From positions 31,183,959-31,247,958 of the forward strand of contig NC_054704.1 in NCBI RefSeq assembly GCF_016097555.1: a stretch of DNA of 64,000 bases. The letters run 5' to 3'. Shown in pieces: positions 43,801 through 58,600 of the stretch. A model generated the notes under the pieces. It saw only the letters and a list, made by a program, of their open reading frames with translations, ran no database searches and was not told the origin of the DNA. Within the stretch, counting starts at the first letter, position 1, and each line of letters opens with the position of its first letter. Source of the DNA: Gigantopelta aegis (Eukaryota > Mollusca > Gastropoda > Neomphalida > Peltospiridae). Made by a program: the position numbers and the translations under genes.

Positions 43801-46800
43801 TTGTTATATTGCAGGTTGTCGTGTCGGACGCCATTTGCAAAATGGCGTCTTTGTTGACAGGCTTTGTGTTTGTGTCATGGTTGGTTTTTTCTTTCTCTTT
43901 CACAGATTGAAATTTTTTTATCATGTCGGATGTTAATGTTCAGCGACAGATACGAGCGTGTTTACGCTGTAATAAATTTACTGCCGGCGGTGACCCTCAT
44001 GATTTATGTCCGGGTTGTCGTGTTCCGTGTAGCCTCTCTTTTCGAGATGCGACCTGTGTTCGGGGCTGTCTAATGTTGAGTTCGCGGCTTACCTGAAAGT
44101 GGTGTCAGCGAGAACCAAGAAAGTGGAATCTTCGCCTTCAATTGCTGACTCCGTAGCGGAAGTGTTACATTCAATTCTACCGACCATGCTGAAAGAAACA
44201 ATGGCGTCAATGGCGCCCTTACCAAAACCGGCGGTTTTGGGGTCAGGTCCGGTGCAAGTCCCCTCTTCAGGGGGTGCGGCTTCTTCAGCTCTACCGATAC
44301 CTAAGACATCTTCGGCGCATCGGAGCCGGGACCGTAGCCGTTCCCCACGACCTGCACGGCTCCCTACGGGTTCCATGGATCGTCAGCGCCGACCTTCGAT
44401 TGATGTGACTTCCAGGGCCTACGAGGGTTCTCGACCGGACCCGTCCACGGTCCGGTTCACCGGCGGCTTCCATTTCGGCAGATCGATTAGCCTGTGCTTG
44501 AGTGCTCCAAGACTTTGGAGATGCAGCGCCTATATCGGTTTCTATCATTGATGAGCCTGACTCTGCTGACCATATGACTATGAGGGATTGCTTGGCGGCC
44601 GTCTATGACATGTTGCCGTCCTTGCCACATCCACCAACGCCGTCCAAGAAGGGACCGACACCGATGATAGCGACTGATGTCCCTCTGGAAGATGTGGTTA
44701 TCCGTTCCTTGGCAGCCGGTACACTCATATCCGATGTGGCGACGGATTTAGACCGCACCTTTAAAGACGCAGCGTCCTTTGTCGCCTTCCCGTCTTGACA
44801 TGCCCTTTAAAGATGGGGCTCCGTCTGTGGATGAAGATGTTCACCGTCTTGGGAAGTCGTCAACTGTGGATTTGACGGACAAACAGGTCCAAGCCATGGA
44901 TACTGCCCAGAGACATTGCTTGTTTGTGTTATCTTATTTGGACATTTTCCTTGCTGCGATGGCCACCCAGGCAAAAGATGCACGGTGCTATGCGCTGTTT
45001 CAACAATCAGCGCAGATGCTGGCTTTCCTGACGTCTTCGGTTACCTCTATGTCATCGATGTTGATGCAGTACCGTCACCAGGCTTATCTGAAAAAGTCAA
45101 CTTTGGATTTCCAGCATAAGAAGGAGCTGTTAACTCAACCGTGGTCTGCAACAAAGTTGTTTGCAGGCAAGGTTTCTGACGTGGTTACGGCCAATGATAA
45201 GGACCAACAGTCGACAGCAACTGTCAAAGCTTTGCAACTTATTTCGACGTTGGAATCCACGAAGCAAAAGTCTACTTTCACTGCACAACCACCATCTAAG
45301 CGCTGGAGAGGTTCCTTTTGAGGTCAACCTTCTCGACGGTTTCCGGACAGACGACCATCCGGTCCTCCAGCTCGGACCCAGGGTAAGCCTGGTCGACGTT
45401 GACGCCAGCCAACAGATCTTGGACTGCTCAGATTGTCTCGACCTACGCCCGCCCCTGATTTTGAACCAGAACAACGACTCGGGTTTTGACGCTTCCGGTG
45501 TGCAACACACCGGTCGAAATATCCATGGTCGGAAGTCGACTTCGCCATTTGTCACGTCGATCTTGAAGACAGGGTATCATCTGCAATTGTCTGCCATCCC
45601 TCCATTGACCACTTCACCTCGAGAACCGCGGCATTCTGTATCACAAGTCAAGGTTCTACAGGAGTCCGTCAACAAACTGGTGGAGAAGGGAGCCGTTCGC
45701 AGCATTTCGGAAGAACGCTTAACACCCGGCTTTTATTCGGACATCTTCCTCGTACCGAAGAAAGATTCTCCGGAGCTGCGAATGATCCACAACTTGGCGT
45801 TTTTCAACGACCACTACCTGCTTCCTCCTCTGACCTTCAAGATGTTAACGTTGCGAGATGTCCTTGCCGTGATCAAACCGGGGGATTGGCTTGCCTCGCT
45901 AGATCTCAAGGACGCCTACCTTCACGTTCCGATGCATGCCGATTGTCATCGCTACCTCCGGTTCGTACTACAGGGTCGGCATTACGAATGGACAGTCCTG
46001 CCCTTTGGGATATCCATGGCGCCATGGCTGTTCACCAGAATCACGACTCCGATGTCCCGCTTCCTGCATCGCAGAGGTATATCCTTTTACCCGTACCTCG
46101 ACGATTGCCTGATGAAGTGTCAGAGCAAGATAGGGCTTACTGCACATGTTGCCTTCATCATGGACTTTCTCAAGCATCTGGGTTGGATTATCAACATCGA
46201 GAAATCTCAACTGGCTCCCACGCAGTCTCTACAGTTCATAGACGCTTGGCTTCGACCCGACCTGGGCCTCGTTCAAGTTCCTCTAGACCGTTGGGAGAAG
46301 ATCCAGACCATGATTGCCATAGCCCTCACCGCTCCAATGACCTTTCATGGTTGCCAGAGTCTCCTGGGTCTCCTCACTTCTGCCCAGGATTTGACACTCA
46401 GAGGTCGTCTCCAGTTGCGGCGCTTGCAGATGTTTCTCAACCCGTTTGTTCGTTTCAACAATCCGGACTTGATCACCTCGCTCCCAGACAATCTACGCTC
46501 CAGCCTGCAGTGGTGGCAGCTCCGATCGAACGTCTTAGACGGTGTCTCTATGCGGGCCTTCCTAGCCACTCATCACCTGTTCGTCGACGTGTCACTGGAA
46601 GGTTGGGGAGCCCATCTAAGCAACCAGACTACTTCAGGGCTGTGGTCTCCCGGCGAACTCGGACTCCACATCAACCTGCTAGAGTTGTTGGCAGTCTACT
46701 ACGCTATCCTTCATTGGCGATAGATGTTGACAGGGGCCTCTCTCATGGTGGCCACAGACAGTACCACTGCGGCGGCTTATATCAACCGTCAGGGCGGAAC

Positions 46801-49800
46801 CCACTCCAGCAGTTTGCTGCAGTTGACTTATCGTCTCTACAAGCTGGTCGACGAGATTCCGTTGCAACTTCGGGCTCGCCATATTCCAGGGGTTTCCAAT
46901 GTACTAGCCGACACACTGTCTCGGCTGTCGTCTCCACAGCCGACGGAATGGATGCTCCATCCCGAAGCGTTTCGATGGGTGTGCGACAGACTTTGGACAC
47001 CAAACATCGATCTCTTCGCCACACGATTCAACCATCAGCTGAGGGTTTACGTGTCTCCAGTGCCAGATCCCGAAGCTCTGGATCTCGACGCCTTGGCCAT
47101 CAGCTGGGAGCAGATGGACACGTACGCTTTTCCTCCACCAATCCTCCTTCCAAGGGTGCTTCAGAGGTTTCAGTTGTACCATTGTCGCCTGTTACTCATT
47201 GCTCCGATGTGGCCATCCAGGATGTGGTATCCAGATCTAATACGTCTTGCCGATCCACATCCTTTACTGCTGCCAGACTGGGATCATCTGTTGCTGCATC
47301 CCACGTCAAGACTATACCATCCACGTCCGCAGTTGTTCCAACTGCACGCGTGGACTTTATCTCCAAGAGTTTGAGGAAGAAAGGTTTTTCTTCACAGTCT
47401 ACGGCGGCCATTTTGAAAGCGCACAGATCATCTACTACTGCGGCTTACAACGTCAGATGGCTTTGCTTTCACTGATGGTGTGTCCAGCAAAAACTCAAAC
47501 CTCAGACGATCCAGATACCTCGTCTTGCTGATTTTTTGCTGTATCTGCGGACCACTTTACGATTAAAGGGGTCTACCATCGCTGGGTACGTTTCGGTCAT
47601 CGCTACTGTTCGTGATGTTGCTACTGGAATGAAGTTATCGGGTATTCCTGAGATCCATAAGATGATCAAAGGGTTTCGCCTTGATGATCAAGTACACCGG
47701 TTTCGGCCACCAAGATGGGACCTGAATCTGGTGTTACGAGCGTTATCGACTGCACCTTATGAGCCGATCGAATCCTCTTCCCTGCAAGACTTGACGAGGA
47801 AGACGGTGTTTTTACTCGGTTTTGCCACGGCTGCCCGTGTCTCAGAACTCCATGCTCTTGATGTAGACTTGGTACGTTTTCACCGAGATCGGCGTGCAGT
47901 CAACTTGGGGTTACTCATGAACTTTGTTGCAATGAATCAGTTACCAGACCAAGCGCCTCGTTCGTATGTTGTGCAGGCCCTCTCCTCTATCGTTGGTCCA
48001 GCGGACGTTGAGGACTTGGCGTTGTGCCCTGTCAGAGCCCTGCACCAGTACATCGAGAGGACCAGATCTTTTCGACAACATCGCAAAAGACTTTTCCTTT
48101 CCTGTAACCAGAGTCGGTTGAGGGATATTACCAAGAACACGGTGGCCACCTGGATCCGGTCTTCTATCCTGACCGCCTATCAGAAGGAGGGTTTACTTGC
48201 TCCATCTGCTTCTAATCCGCATGAACTCCGTGCCTTGGCTGCCACGATGTCCCTGCACTGCAACACACCCATTCAGCACATTATCACTGGTTGTTTCTGG
48301 GCTACGGACTCCATCTTCGCCAACTATTATCTGAGGGATATCTCCACAGAAGACGTTGAGGGGTTCCATCATCTGGGTCCGGTTGTTGCTGCACAGACTG
48401 TTGAATACAAGCCGTCCTCGTCGCCGTTGATGTCTGTCTGATTCTGGGCTGCATACCGAGATGTCCATCGAATCGACAGGTGAGGATTGCTTAGACTTTT
48501 GTTCTTTTGCACTGGTGCCGGAACTTTTGTCTCGATAACCTTTACCCTGCACTGCATGTGGTTATTTGTTGTCGTTACTGAACTAACAGTTCTTTGGTGT
48601 ACTAGACAGAAAACACTTGGGGGTCTTGTTCTGTTCAATGTTCTGACGGATGCACCTCATTAGGTTGTCGCTTGTTATTACAAAAATAACACTTCAATAC
48701 GTGAGGGTTACCTAACACCTGCATCCCTGGTGGCTACGACTTCCCACCCTGTCAGAACCAGCATGAGATGTGGCAGCTGCCTCCTGGTCCCTGTTCTAGG
48801 TGCTGTACCTGCCACTGCTGACGGATGCCACCATTCTGGTTGGTGTTACTAACATCACCTGCATTGGTCTGTGACGGGCATCCCTAGGAGGAGAGCTTAC
48901 CAAGGTTGGCCTTATTCTTCCACTATTCAGCCTCTTTCCGGTTGGGGAGTTATCACAAGCATCTACGGATCTCGGCACCCACCACCATCTGTTGAATGCT
49001 GCCCTTGTTTGAGGACAGGTAATGTCTAAAGAAATGGAGAAAACTTGGAGTGTTTTCTCTTTTATAGATACATTACCTGTCCTCAAACAAGGGCACCTCC
49101 CCCCCACGCAAGTGGTCTGGTCCGAACACCCCAACAGCCAATGGGATGGCCTAAATTCTTCTACTGCATACTGCTCTCTAGTTCCAGTCACATGACTGTA
49201 ACTTCCTTCTTATTCCCTGAGCGCATCGCACGGAGAACAGGAAGCGGGGAGGCCCGGGCGGGATGAAATCTTGAGGACAGGTAATGTATCTATAAAAGAG
49301 AAAACACTCCAAGTTTTCTCCAGTTCTCGCTCTAGCCAGTGCACCACAACTGGTATATCAAAGGCCCGTGGTATGTGTTATCCTGTCTGTGGGTTGGTAC
49401 ATATAAAAGATCTCTTGCTGCAAATCAAAAAGAATAGCCCATGAAGTGGTGACAGCGGGTTTCCTGTCAATATTTGTGTGGTCCTCAACCATATGTCAGA
49501 CGCCATATAACCGTAAATAAAATGTGTTGAGTGCGTCGTTAAATAAAACATTTCCTTCCTTGTAAGATGATAAAGGAAAATATTTGGTAAATTAACACAT
49601 CATTAATAATTTTCTGCATGTTCTTCCAGAAATAGAACAGTTGGAAGAACGAGTAGAGGTCATGGAAAAAGAAAGACAAGATTTGTTGAATGAAAATATC
49701 AAAATATCAGAAGAAAGTCATGCACTGGTAAGAATTGTTCATTTGTTTATTAGAAATGTGAAAAGCTCTTGCCATTACTAAATTAAAATTACTAGGACAA

Positions 49801-52800
49801 CCAGTGGCCGTAGCTCCTTGAACTTTGACCCATTGATTTGCCATTTGGTATATAGTGCCTGTTATATTCATGATTACAGAACGGGCTTATATTTCTGGTT
49901 ATTTAGCAAAGTTTTACCAATGTTATTTTACCTAATTTATTTCGTGGCTGAAACATAACTGTTGTTTCATTATTAATTGGAAATGGTAATTTTGCAAGAA
50001 TGCATGTTTTTAGAATCACTAATTGCCAAATTTGCAAAGCTTATTTATTTCTTATATGCATGTAACTACATACATTTACAATCCTTAAACATATGCTTTT
50101 AAGAAAAACAGGCTTCGTAATTTCGGTCCTTAATGACATAAACTTCTGTTAAACATAATTTGTTATTTGTTTTCTCGGTTTTAGTAAACACATATAAAAT
50201 ATACTTTGTGCACTTGCATTTGTCACAAATTATTAAATGTACACAGCAGTTTAAAAAAGTTACCTAGGGCATAAATACATTTTAGAAATTTAGTCCTTAG
50301 ATTTTTTTTGGTTGATTTTTTTCCCATTTTAAAATGCTGATTTTTGGAAGCAACTGTCTAGTCTTTGGGGCGGGATTTAGCTCAGTCGGTTGAGTGCTCG
50401 CTTGAGGTGCTTGCTTTGCAGGATCAAACCACTTTGGTAGATACATTCAACTGATTGGTGTTTTTCTCATTGCAACCAATGCACAGCAACTGGTCAAAGG
50501 CAGTAGTATGTGCTTTCCTGACTGGGAAGTGCATATAAAAGATCCCTTTCTGCATTAGAAAAAAAATGTAGCATGTTTCCTCTACCAAATGTTTGACATC
50601 CAATTGCCGATGATTAGTTAATCAATTTGCTCTAGTGGTGTTGTTAAATAAAACAAACTTTTTTCATTTTTTTTCTGTCTAGTCTTAAAGGCATATAAGA
50701 TATACCTATGGTATAAATACCTTTTGTACTTTCAGCCATTAGATTTATTTATATTTTAGAATGCTGATCTTCGGAAGCAGCTGTCAAGTCTGCAGAACGA
50801 GCTGCAGGAAGCTGTGGAGAAACGCGAGGTGGCCATAGCTAATGAGGAGTCGGCCAAGAGAGACTTCGATGCGCAGATTAAAATAGTTGCTGAGGTTCGT
50901 TATTAGTCCGTCCGTCTGTCCGTCATCTAGTTTTCCCCCCGACTTTTTTTTTTGTTTCACAATGCCTCAAGATATTCAGGTGAAATTTTGTGTATAGCTT
51001 TATCATATACTGTTACAGATCAAGTTTGACTTTCATGTCGAATTACTCATGTTTCACAGAGTTATGAATTTAGGAGATATAAAAATGTGTTGGTGCCCCG
51101 TAGGGAACATGTATTCATTAGCAGTACTCTCAGAATGTTTATGTAGATAATATTGATGGTGTTTGTTTTATATATTTTTAAAGTTAGGCATCTGTGTTGA
51201 ACATGGTGCATATAAAAGATGCCTTGCTACTAATGGAAAAAGGTAGCGGGTTTCCTCTCTAAGACTATAAGTCAAAATTACCAAATAGCAGATGGTCAAT
51301 AAATCAATGTTCTAGTGATGTCCTTAAACAAAACAAACATTCGTTTATTTTCTCTCTTAAACTATATGTCAAAATTACCAAATGTTTGACATCCAATATT
51401 CAGTGTGCTCTAGTGGTGGTGTTAACAGGCCGTCAAGTATCCTACTTTTTCCTATTTATTCCTATTTTTTTTATGAGTCCCTGTTTAGCCCTCTTTTTGA
51501 TGAAAATTCCTATTTTATCCCTCTTTTTTTTGCACTTTTGACCAGTTTCATATTTTTATTATTTTTAAGTTTTTTTAGCGACACCATATTTTTTCTCTTC
51601 ACACCATTTGCCCCAGATGACTTGCTATGAGGCATATTGTGATACTTGTGGCATAGTCATTGAAATCTAAATATGCAGATGGGATGCATGATTTCATCTC
51701 CAGCTTTTAAAGGGACTGTCCCGAAACTGTTGCTGTTGTAAGATGCTTTTGAGTAATTGACCTCTTTTATCAAATTAAATCGCCTATTAAACACATTATC
51801 TTATTTAGAATATCAGTGCCAGTATATACAGTGTATTGAAAATTTGTGATTGTCCTAATGTTTGTACTACAGTAGCTAAAAAAAAAAAGAGGAAATAAAT
51901 TGAAGATTGAGCTGCTAGAAACATTAGGATGACGAGAAACCTGTTGTTTACTTAAACACTAACAGTCTAAAATGAGAAAATGTATTTAATGTTTAATTTT
52001 AGTCAAGGGCATGAAACTCGGAACAGTCCTTTTAAATTTAGCTCCTGTAGCATCCTACTACTTTGATCCCAGTCTCGGCCATGACTTTGGAGTTTTAAAA
52101 ACCTGGGCACTACTTTATAACATCATTAGTGTAACATCATTGCCATTAGAGGCTTCCAGTTATTAATTTTCACAAATAAAGTCCTCTTATTTATAATTTC
52201 TGAATTTATGGATATGTTTCTGTTTTTTGGTAATATCTGATCTTGTTGAATGCTCAAAACTAGAAGGTTGAAAGGATATGGCAACCCTTTCAGTCTAGGC
52301 CTAGTGACCTGATGAATGTTCAGTTTAGCTTGCTATCTGGTGGATATCGTATATTGCCTTGTATTAATTAGCCGACTTTTGAAGTCTAGAAATACTTTCC
52401 AAAAGTAGAGAGTTGGCTTATACACGGAGGCAACAAATTGGTGCATAAAATTCCGATAGAAAATACTCCCGACCACGACTTATAAATTTTGATCAGACCC
52501 GTAAAGCCTTTCACAAGAACCTATACTTGTTTAAAACAAGAAATGATCAGTATTTAGCTCAATGCATAGTTAACCATCACACAAGGTAACACAACACAAT
52601 GTAGCCAGTTGATCATAAAACTGAATTTCCCTCTGGTTACCTACTTTCAATTTATAACGTGGTCATTAACTGTTTTAAAATGTTTTATTAGTGTACTTGC
52701 ACCTTAGCATTTGGATTAATATTTTATTAGTATACATTTAGTCTACAAATTTGATATGTAACTTGTGGTGAATTATGTAGTGGCTGAATTTGGTTCAAAG

Positions 52801-55535
52801 TGTAACTGTACAGAGTTCCACAGTGACTACGTGCCTACTGGCCCAGAGTGGATTTAGGGCTGTAGGGCCATTATATTTTAAATTTTGGTGGCCTGATTGT
52901 TTTTTCTAAAAAAAAAAAAAAAAAATGCTAAATTGGGTGGGTGGGTGGGTGTTTGTGCAAATATCTTACATTTTCCACATTTCTCATCATGTCTAAATTG
53001 TACGAATTCAGGCTGAAGCTGTTAGGGTTACCTCTGATATACTGGTGCATGGTGTGTAAGGAAGTAGGACTTCAGTGCTTATTTGCAGGTTGTGCTTTGC
53101 TTACCATAACAAGTATTCTATTAAATGTACACACCTGCAGTATCATAATGATTTGACATATTTCTACCAATTGACCCCTCCGTACGGCGTGATTGACAAC
53201 TGCGCTGGATCAATCATGTTTCGTGGTTCAGAAACAGCGGGGCCCAAATTTGCTTGGACGCCATTAGGTTAGACAACATAATTTTTTTCGATGTGTAAAG
53301 TTTTTGTATAGTTAGCATTAAAATTAGTTAAAATAATTGTCTCCTCCAACTGAATTATAATCACAGTAAACATATACTTCTGCTGACATGTGTTAACAGC
53401 GATGACAACTATGCGGAGCCTACGATTGACGTAAAATCAGTGTTTTCCTGCGAAACTGTCACATGGTATTGAAAATGAAGTTTTGCCGAAATCCATCAAA
53501 ATTCAACTGATATATAAATTCTACGAAGGTAAGAATTTAAGAATCACTTTCCCTCCAATGTAATGGAATTTACTGACTCATTTAATCAGTCTTCGATGTA
53601 TATATTGTTGTTAAGAATCCGTTGTTAAACTGCACACAGTCAGATGAATGGCCAAAATAAAGGTTTTGGCAAGACCTCCGATCGTTCCAGCATTCAGTTA
53701 ATTCAGGTTTAAGTTAGGTTTAGGGTTAGTGATAGTATTAACAAGAATGCTGGAACGTTTGGAAGTATTAGCCTTTTTCCTTTTCTTTTTGTTTGTAGGC
53801 GTGAGTGTGTGTATGTGCTTTTGTGTGAGGAGGGGTGAGGGAGTAACCTATATGGTTGTGAGCTTTAGGGGGATAAGAAAGTATTGTCTGGAAAGTTATA
53901 AATTAGGCAAATTTTATGTAGGGACCCTGAAATGTTTCAAAGCAAAAAAACAAAAAAACAAAAAAAAATTGTGATTTTTGCAATCGGAACAGATAATATA
54001 TGCCAGTTACGGTTTCTCGGTTTGATTTGATTTAAGTCAGTGCATCACGACTAGTATATCAAAGGCTGTGGTATGTGCTATTCTGTCTGTTGGGTGGTGT
54101 ATATATATAAAAGATACCTGGCTACTAATGTAGCAGGCTTGCACTCTAGACTATACATGTCAAAAGTACAAAATGTTTGACATCCAATAGCTGATGATTA
54201 ATAATTCCTTGTGCTCTAGTGGTGTCTTTAAACACAAAAAACTTTAACTTATCCATTAGTCCCCCTCCACCCCACCCCTCAATTGTAAGAACCCAATTTT
54301 ACCATAATATATATTAAAACAATTCCTCACCTAACAGCAGATCAATTACCAATCTTGGGTAATTTATAATAAATACTGGTAAGACATTTTATTATTCCTT
54401 TATTGTTCTTAGAATTTTCAACTTAATGGTTTCTGCCAGAGGGTACTGAGGTTAAACTTACGTCCCCTAAAATCTTGGAAATTAATAGATATATTTTTTA
54501 ATGTTTAGATAAATGATAGTAAAAGAATTGCTTTTTATAAATGGTCATGTGCTTGAAATGTAATGTCCTAACCCTAATTTCAAAACATTTCAAACCCATA
54601 ACCACCTAGATGAGGCACTTACATCTGTTTTGTTTTTATTACCTACCCTAAATATGATTTTCTTTTGGAGACAGTAGTTTTGTTTTTCATCATTATTTTA
54701 TACCCCAAATTTTAGCAAAGCATGGGCATTTTTCTTCTTCCACATATATGTAGCTTTGTGCAACTTTCTAACAGAAATCAAATAACATCATGAAAGTTAA
54801 ATACATTGTTTATTACTTTTCTTAATTTAATTCTATACTTTTTAATTTTATACTTTGTTTAGTCACACTGATTTTGTTTCCTGTTAAAAAGATATTTTCC
54901 TCAAATTAAATTAAACTTTAAATTAATACAACGATATGTAATTAAGTTACAGACTAATGTACTTCTTCAAATGGATGTGAAATACTTAACATGTTTGTTT
55001 TTATATATTTCAGCAACTGGACCAAGGGATGTGGAGTCATTGATTAGATGTCGAAAATGAGATTCTGAAGACAAACTATTAAACAAATTACATTGCATCT
55101 TGATATTGAGAACAGAATGATAGAAATAATAGAACAGTTTCTACTGATATGTGAAAGAAACACTGGGGCAGGGGGTGAAATTGCTGCTGAAAATGAAACA
55201 CTTTCAACAATTTCATTTAATACAGTATTTTATTGTTTTTTGTGTTTGACATATTGCTGCTAAGGAATAATTCAGACTTCCAAGACTTGGGATTCAGTTT
55301 GACACCACCCATCAAATGGTAATCCTTAATTGCTCAGATGACTGTACAAGTTTCGAGGATTTGGAGATGGATGTCACAGAAAGATACATTTTTAAATAAA
55401 TATATTGACCTGTACCAGACTGCATGGGGATTAATATGTAAAGACCCTCTCTTTGAGAAAAAAGAAAATCTTCGGAAGTATTCTCATAAATATTAAACAA
55501 ATTGTGCGAACTGCAATCTGTGGTTTAGTTTCATG

Positions 55536-55622
<87 letters not shown>

Positions 55623-58600
55623 ATTTTGCCTTTTTTATATATATATATATACATTTTTTTAATTCAATTTTTATTTTGTATTATTATTACTGTTAGGTAG
55701 GCATGGGTTGTCTTATAATATTTATTACTATTTTTTATCTGCCTATGCCTCTAGAACAGATAAAGCTTTGGGAGTACATTTTGTGTGACATTAGGATAAC
55801 TAATGGGGTTGAGATTGGGTTGTGGGGGCCAGAAGCTTCAAGTTTGATTCCCAACAGTTGTTGCCACAACACATGAGTTTATAATTTATTTAAACACTGT
55901 GTTGTACTGGCTTAATTGGCAAATATTTTACAGTCTGTCCAGCAATCCTACTTTTTCGTACTTTTTGGTCCTATTTTTCCTACTTTTTCTTCAGAATACT
56001 TAGTTTTTCTTACTTTTTTGTTTGAAAATGCCACAAATTGCTGTTAAAGTGTGCATATTCCTTGTGTTATTATAAAAGTCATCAGTTATGGGAATTATTT
56101 AAATTTTTCTTAGCAGCAAGATATGTCTCCCAATTTGTGGCACCATATAATCTCAATATAATTATTAAAATTATACCCTCAAAGCCAACATATTTTCCAA
56201 TGAATAACATGATTATAATGTACAATGTGTATGTATGACTTCAGAATCTATAATACATTATGGAAAACTTAAATTAATCATGTTAACTCTGTTTACTGTG
56301 CATCAGCATTCCTATGCATGTAAATATGTTTATTGATTAATATAGTGTTCAGTAATTTGAAATAACTGTATAACGTGACCGTTACATAAGATCACATTAT
56401 TTTTGATAGAACACAAAATACATGTACAAACTGAGCACCACATAAAAGTGTTTTGAGCATGAATAATGTCGCTACGTACTGTTTCAGTCCTACTTTTGTT
56501 CTACGTTTTACTACTTTTGTCCTACATTTTCTATATTTTCATTCCTAATTGTGTCCAACTTTTTCAAAAGGGTGCGCTGGACAGCCTGATTTTATAAAGA
56601 GGGGATGGGGCACCCAAACGTAAACAGCCCTAATATGTCTTGTTAGAACGAAGATGGGCCAATATGTTAGTATACATAACTGAAGGCCGAAAGATGTGGT
56701 CCCTACCAGCTATGCCATTTTTTTTTTTTTTTAAATTTCGTGTATGGTTTTGGTTTCAAAAATAGTATATCGGTTGGTTCAAGCAGTGCAGCTATATAAG
56801 AATACACCCACAAACTTCGCAATCCCACAGTCTAATCCACTGCTTGCATAATTATTGCACATGTGACTGTATCCTGCTATAGTTTTGTAACCTTTTGTGC
56901 ATAAAATTATAATACACTGATAGCATTCCCCCACGCCTTGTATTTTAATGTTACTGCTCACGCCCCCCCCCCCCCCTTTTTAAAAAACCCAAACAAAACA
57001 TTTAACGCAACCTGACTGAAAATAAAGATGCCACCGTTTTAGGCCGGGTCGTCGCCGCGCCTTCTATTCACTTGTTCCTTGGCATATTAGGATTCCATAA
57101 ATATAAAAGTCGAACAACAACAAAAATTAAGATCAAAAAGAAGAAAAACGAAACAAACAAGACATTTTAATTTGTCAGTTCTGACAAAAGTTAGCATAGG
57201 ATGTTTTAAATCATCTTTTGCTTGCATTTGACGTTCGTCACTTCCGGGTTCTTGTGCTTCGATTTACTGACGTAAAAATGTTTTTGTCGATTTAAATCAC
57301 GTTGTCATCGTAAATGTACCCTGTAATGAAACACTTGAATGTCTCTTCTTGTCGGCTTTTTAATTAAACAACGATATTTCTAAATACATTAAGGCAAAAA
57401 CTTAATTGGCAGATCGGTTGATTTTGCTATCGACCTATGCGAATCAGCAGCCATTATTGAAAGTTTGTCTAACCTTGCATCACATGTGGCGGGGGGCATG
57501 GTTAACTCGTCATACGGAGAAGTCAATTCAGTTAGCACACAGCTACTAAATCCAGCTATATTATCCAGTTGATCTACCAAGAGAAAACTAATTTAAAAAC
57601 AGTGTCCATACCCACATTCAATCACATACACACACACACTGCCATTGCTGCTGTTTTTGATGGTGTCACTGGGTCAGCAATGCCTTGTTGTGGGGGTTTT
57701 TCAGTAAACACCCCTGTCATTTCAGAGTTAAAATTTGACCTTGCAAGTTGTATTATTCAATAGCATAAAAGGAATACTGCATTGTGTTGCTTTTTAAAAG
57801 TCTTACACCAAAGAACCAAATTCAAACACTGCATTGTCTGAATAAAAAGTGATGGATCGGGATGGCTATAAGGGGTGTTGGGAGGCCATCTTAAAACAAA
57901 ATAAGTGCCTATTTTATTCCTATGATATACACATTGTCTTATTTTCCTGTATTATTATCTTTTCAGTGGTTTTCTATTTCCATATTTAGTTTTTTGAGAT
58001 GACTCACTCACTTGACCCCTGCAATATTCTCTATTTTGGGACATTTACTTTTATACAAAATTCCTATTTTCTTCCTATTTTGTGGGCAAAATTCCTATTT
58101 TAACCCTATTTTCAGGTAACAAAAATTCCTATTTTCCTATATTTTTTTACCGACCGCCTCACTTGACGCCTGTGTTAAACAAAACAAACTTCAACACTTC
58201 CCGGAAAGTGTTATTATGAATATAGCTTGGGTCATCCATTAACAAATATTATGTTTTTTTATAACCCAAACCACCATTTGACCTTTTTTTTCTTTGGTTG
58301 ATGGGGGGAATGAAGAAAGAATTTGGTTTAAAAATTTTTGAAGAATTATCATTATTTGTATTGTTAAACAAAACAAGGAAGAAAACATTTGTGCTAAAAG
58401 CAGTTGGGGCATACATTTGAAGAAATGTTTTATTTTGGTGCAGGCACAAAACAAGTATGAACGAGAACTGATGCTTCATGCTGCTGATGTAGAAGCTCTG
58501 ACATCACACAAGAAACAGGCGAGTTCATCAACATATGTTAATTTATCTCAGTGTGTACTTAGCGTTTCGATCAACATGGAAAATACATTTTGCAAATATT

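Larger units (their letters stand above)
43481..49324 (+). mobile_element. DIRS retrotransposon copy 2 (most complete)
   Basis: Left terminal repeat (truncated by about 60 bp) at 43481-~43620, then gag, RT-RNase H, tyrosine recombinase, internal complementary region at about 49001-49092, and right end at 49324. Lesions are few: two frameshifts in gag, one TAG between RT and RNase H, and one TGA in the recombinase. It is inserted at the 5' side of a SINE in TPR intron 8. Confidence 0.92.
50895..58443 (+). other. TPR intron 10 (7.5 kb)
   Basis: Holds SINE fragments (51190-51425, 54035-54250), three T/C-rich 'TTCCTATTTT' repeat segments (51427-51636, 55932-56590, 57900-58170), a (TA)n run, and otherwise AT-rich sequence. 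No exon is recognised. Confidence 0.5.

Noticed and set aside
45886..47475. 529-codon plus-strand frame in DIRS copy 2 as a separate gene
   Set aside because: Most of it is an out-of-phase shadow of RT-RNase H; only its last ~60 codons are real (recombinase N-terminus).
55015..55065. Additional TPR exon after TTTATATATTTCAG
   Set aside because: The acceptor looks good, but the frame closes within about 45 bp, has no donor and no similarity to TPR.
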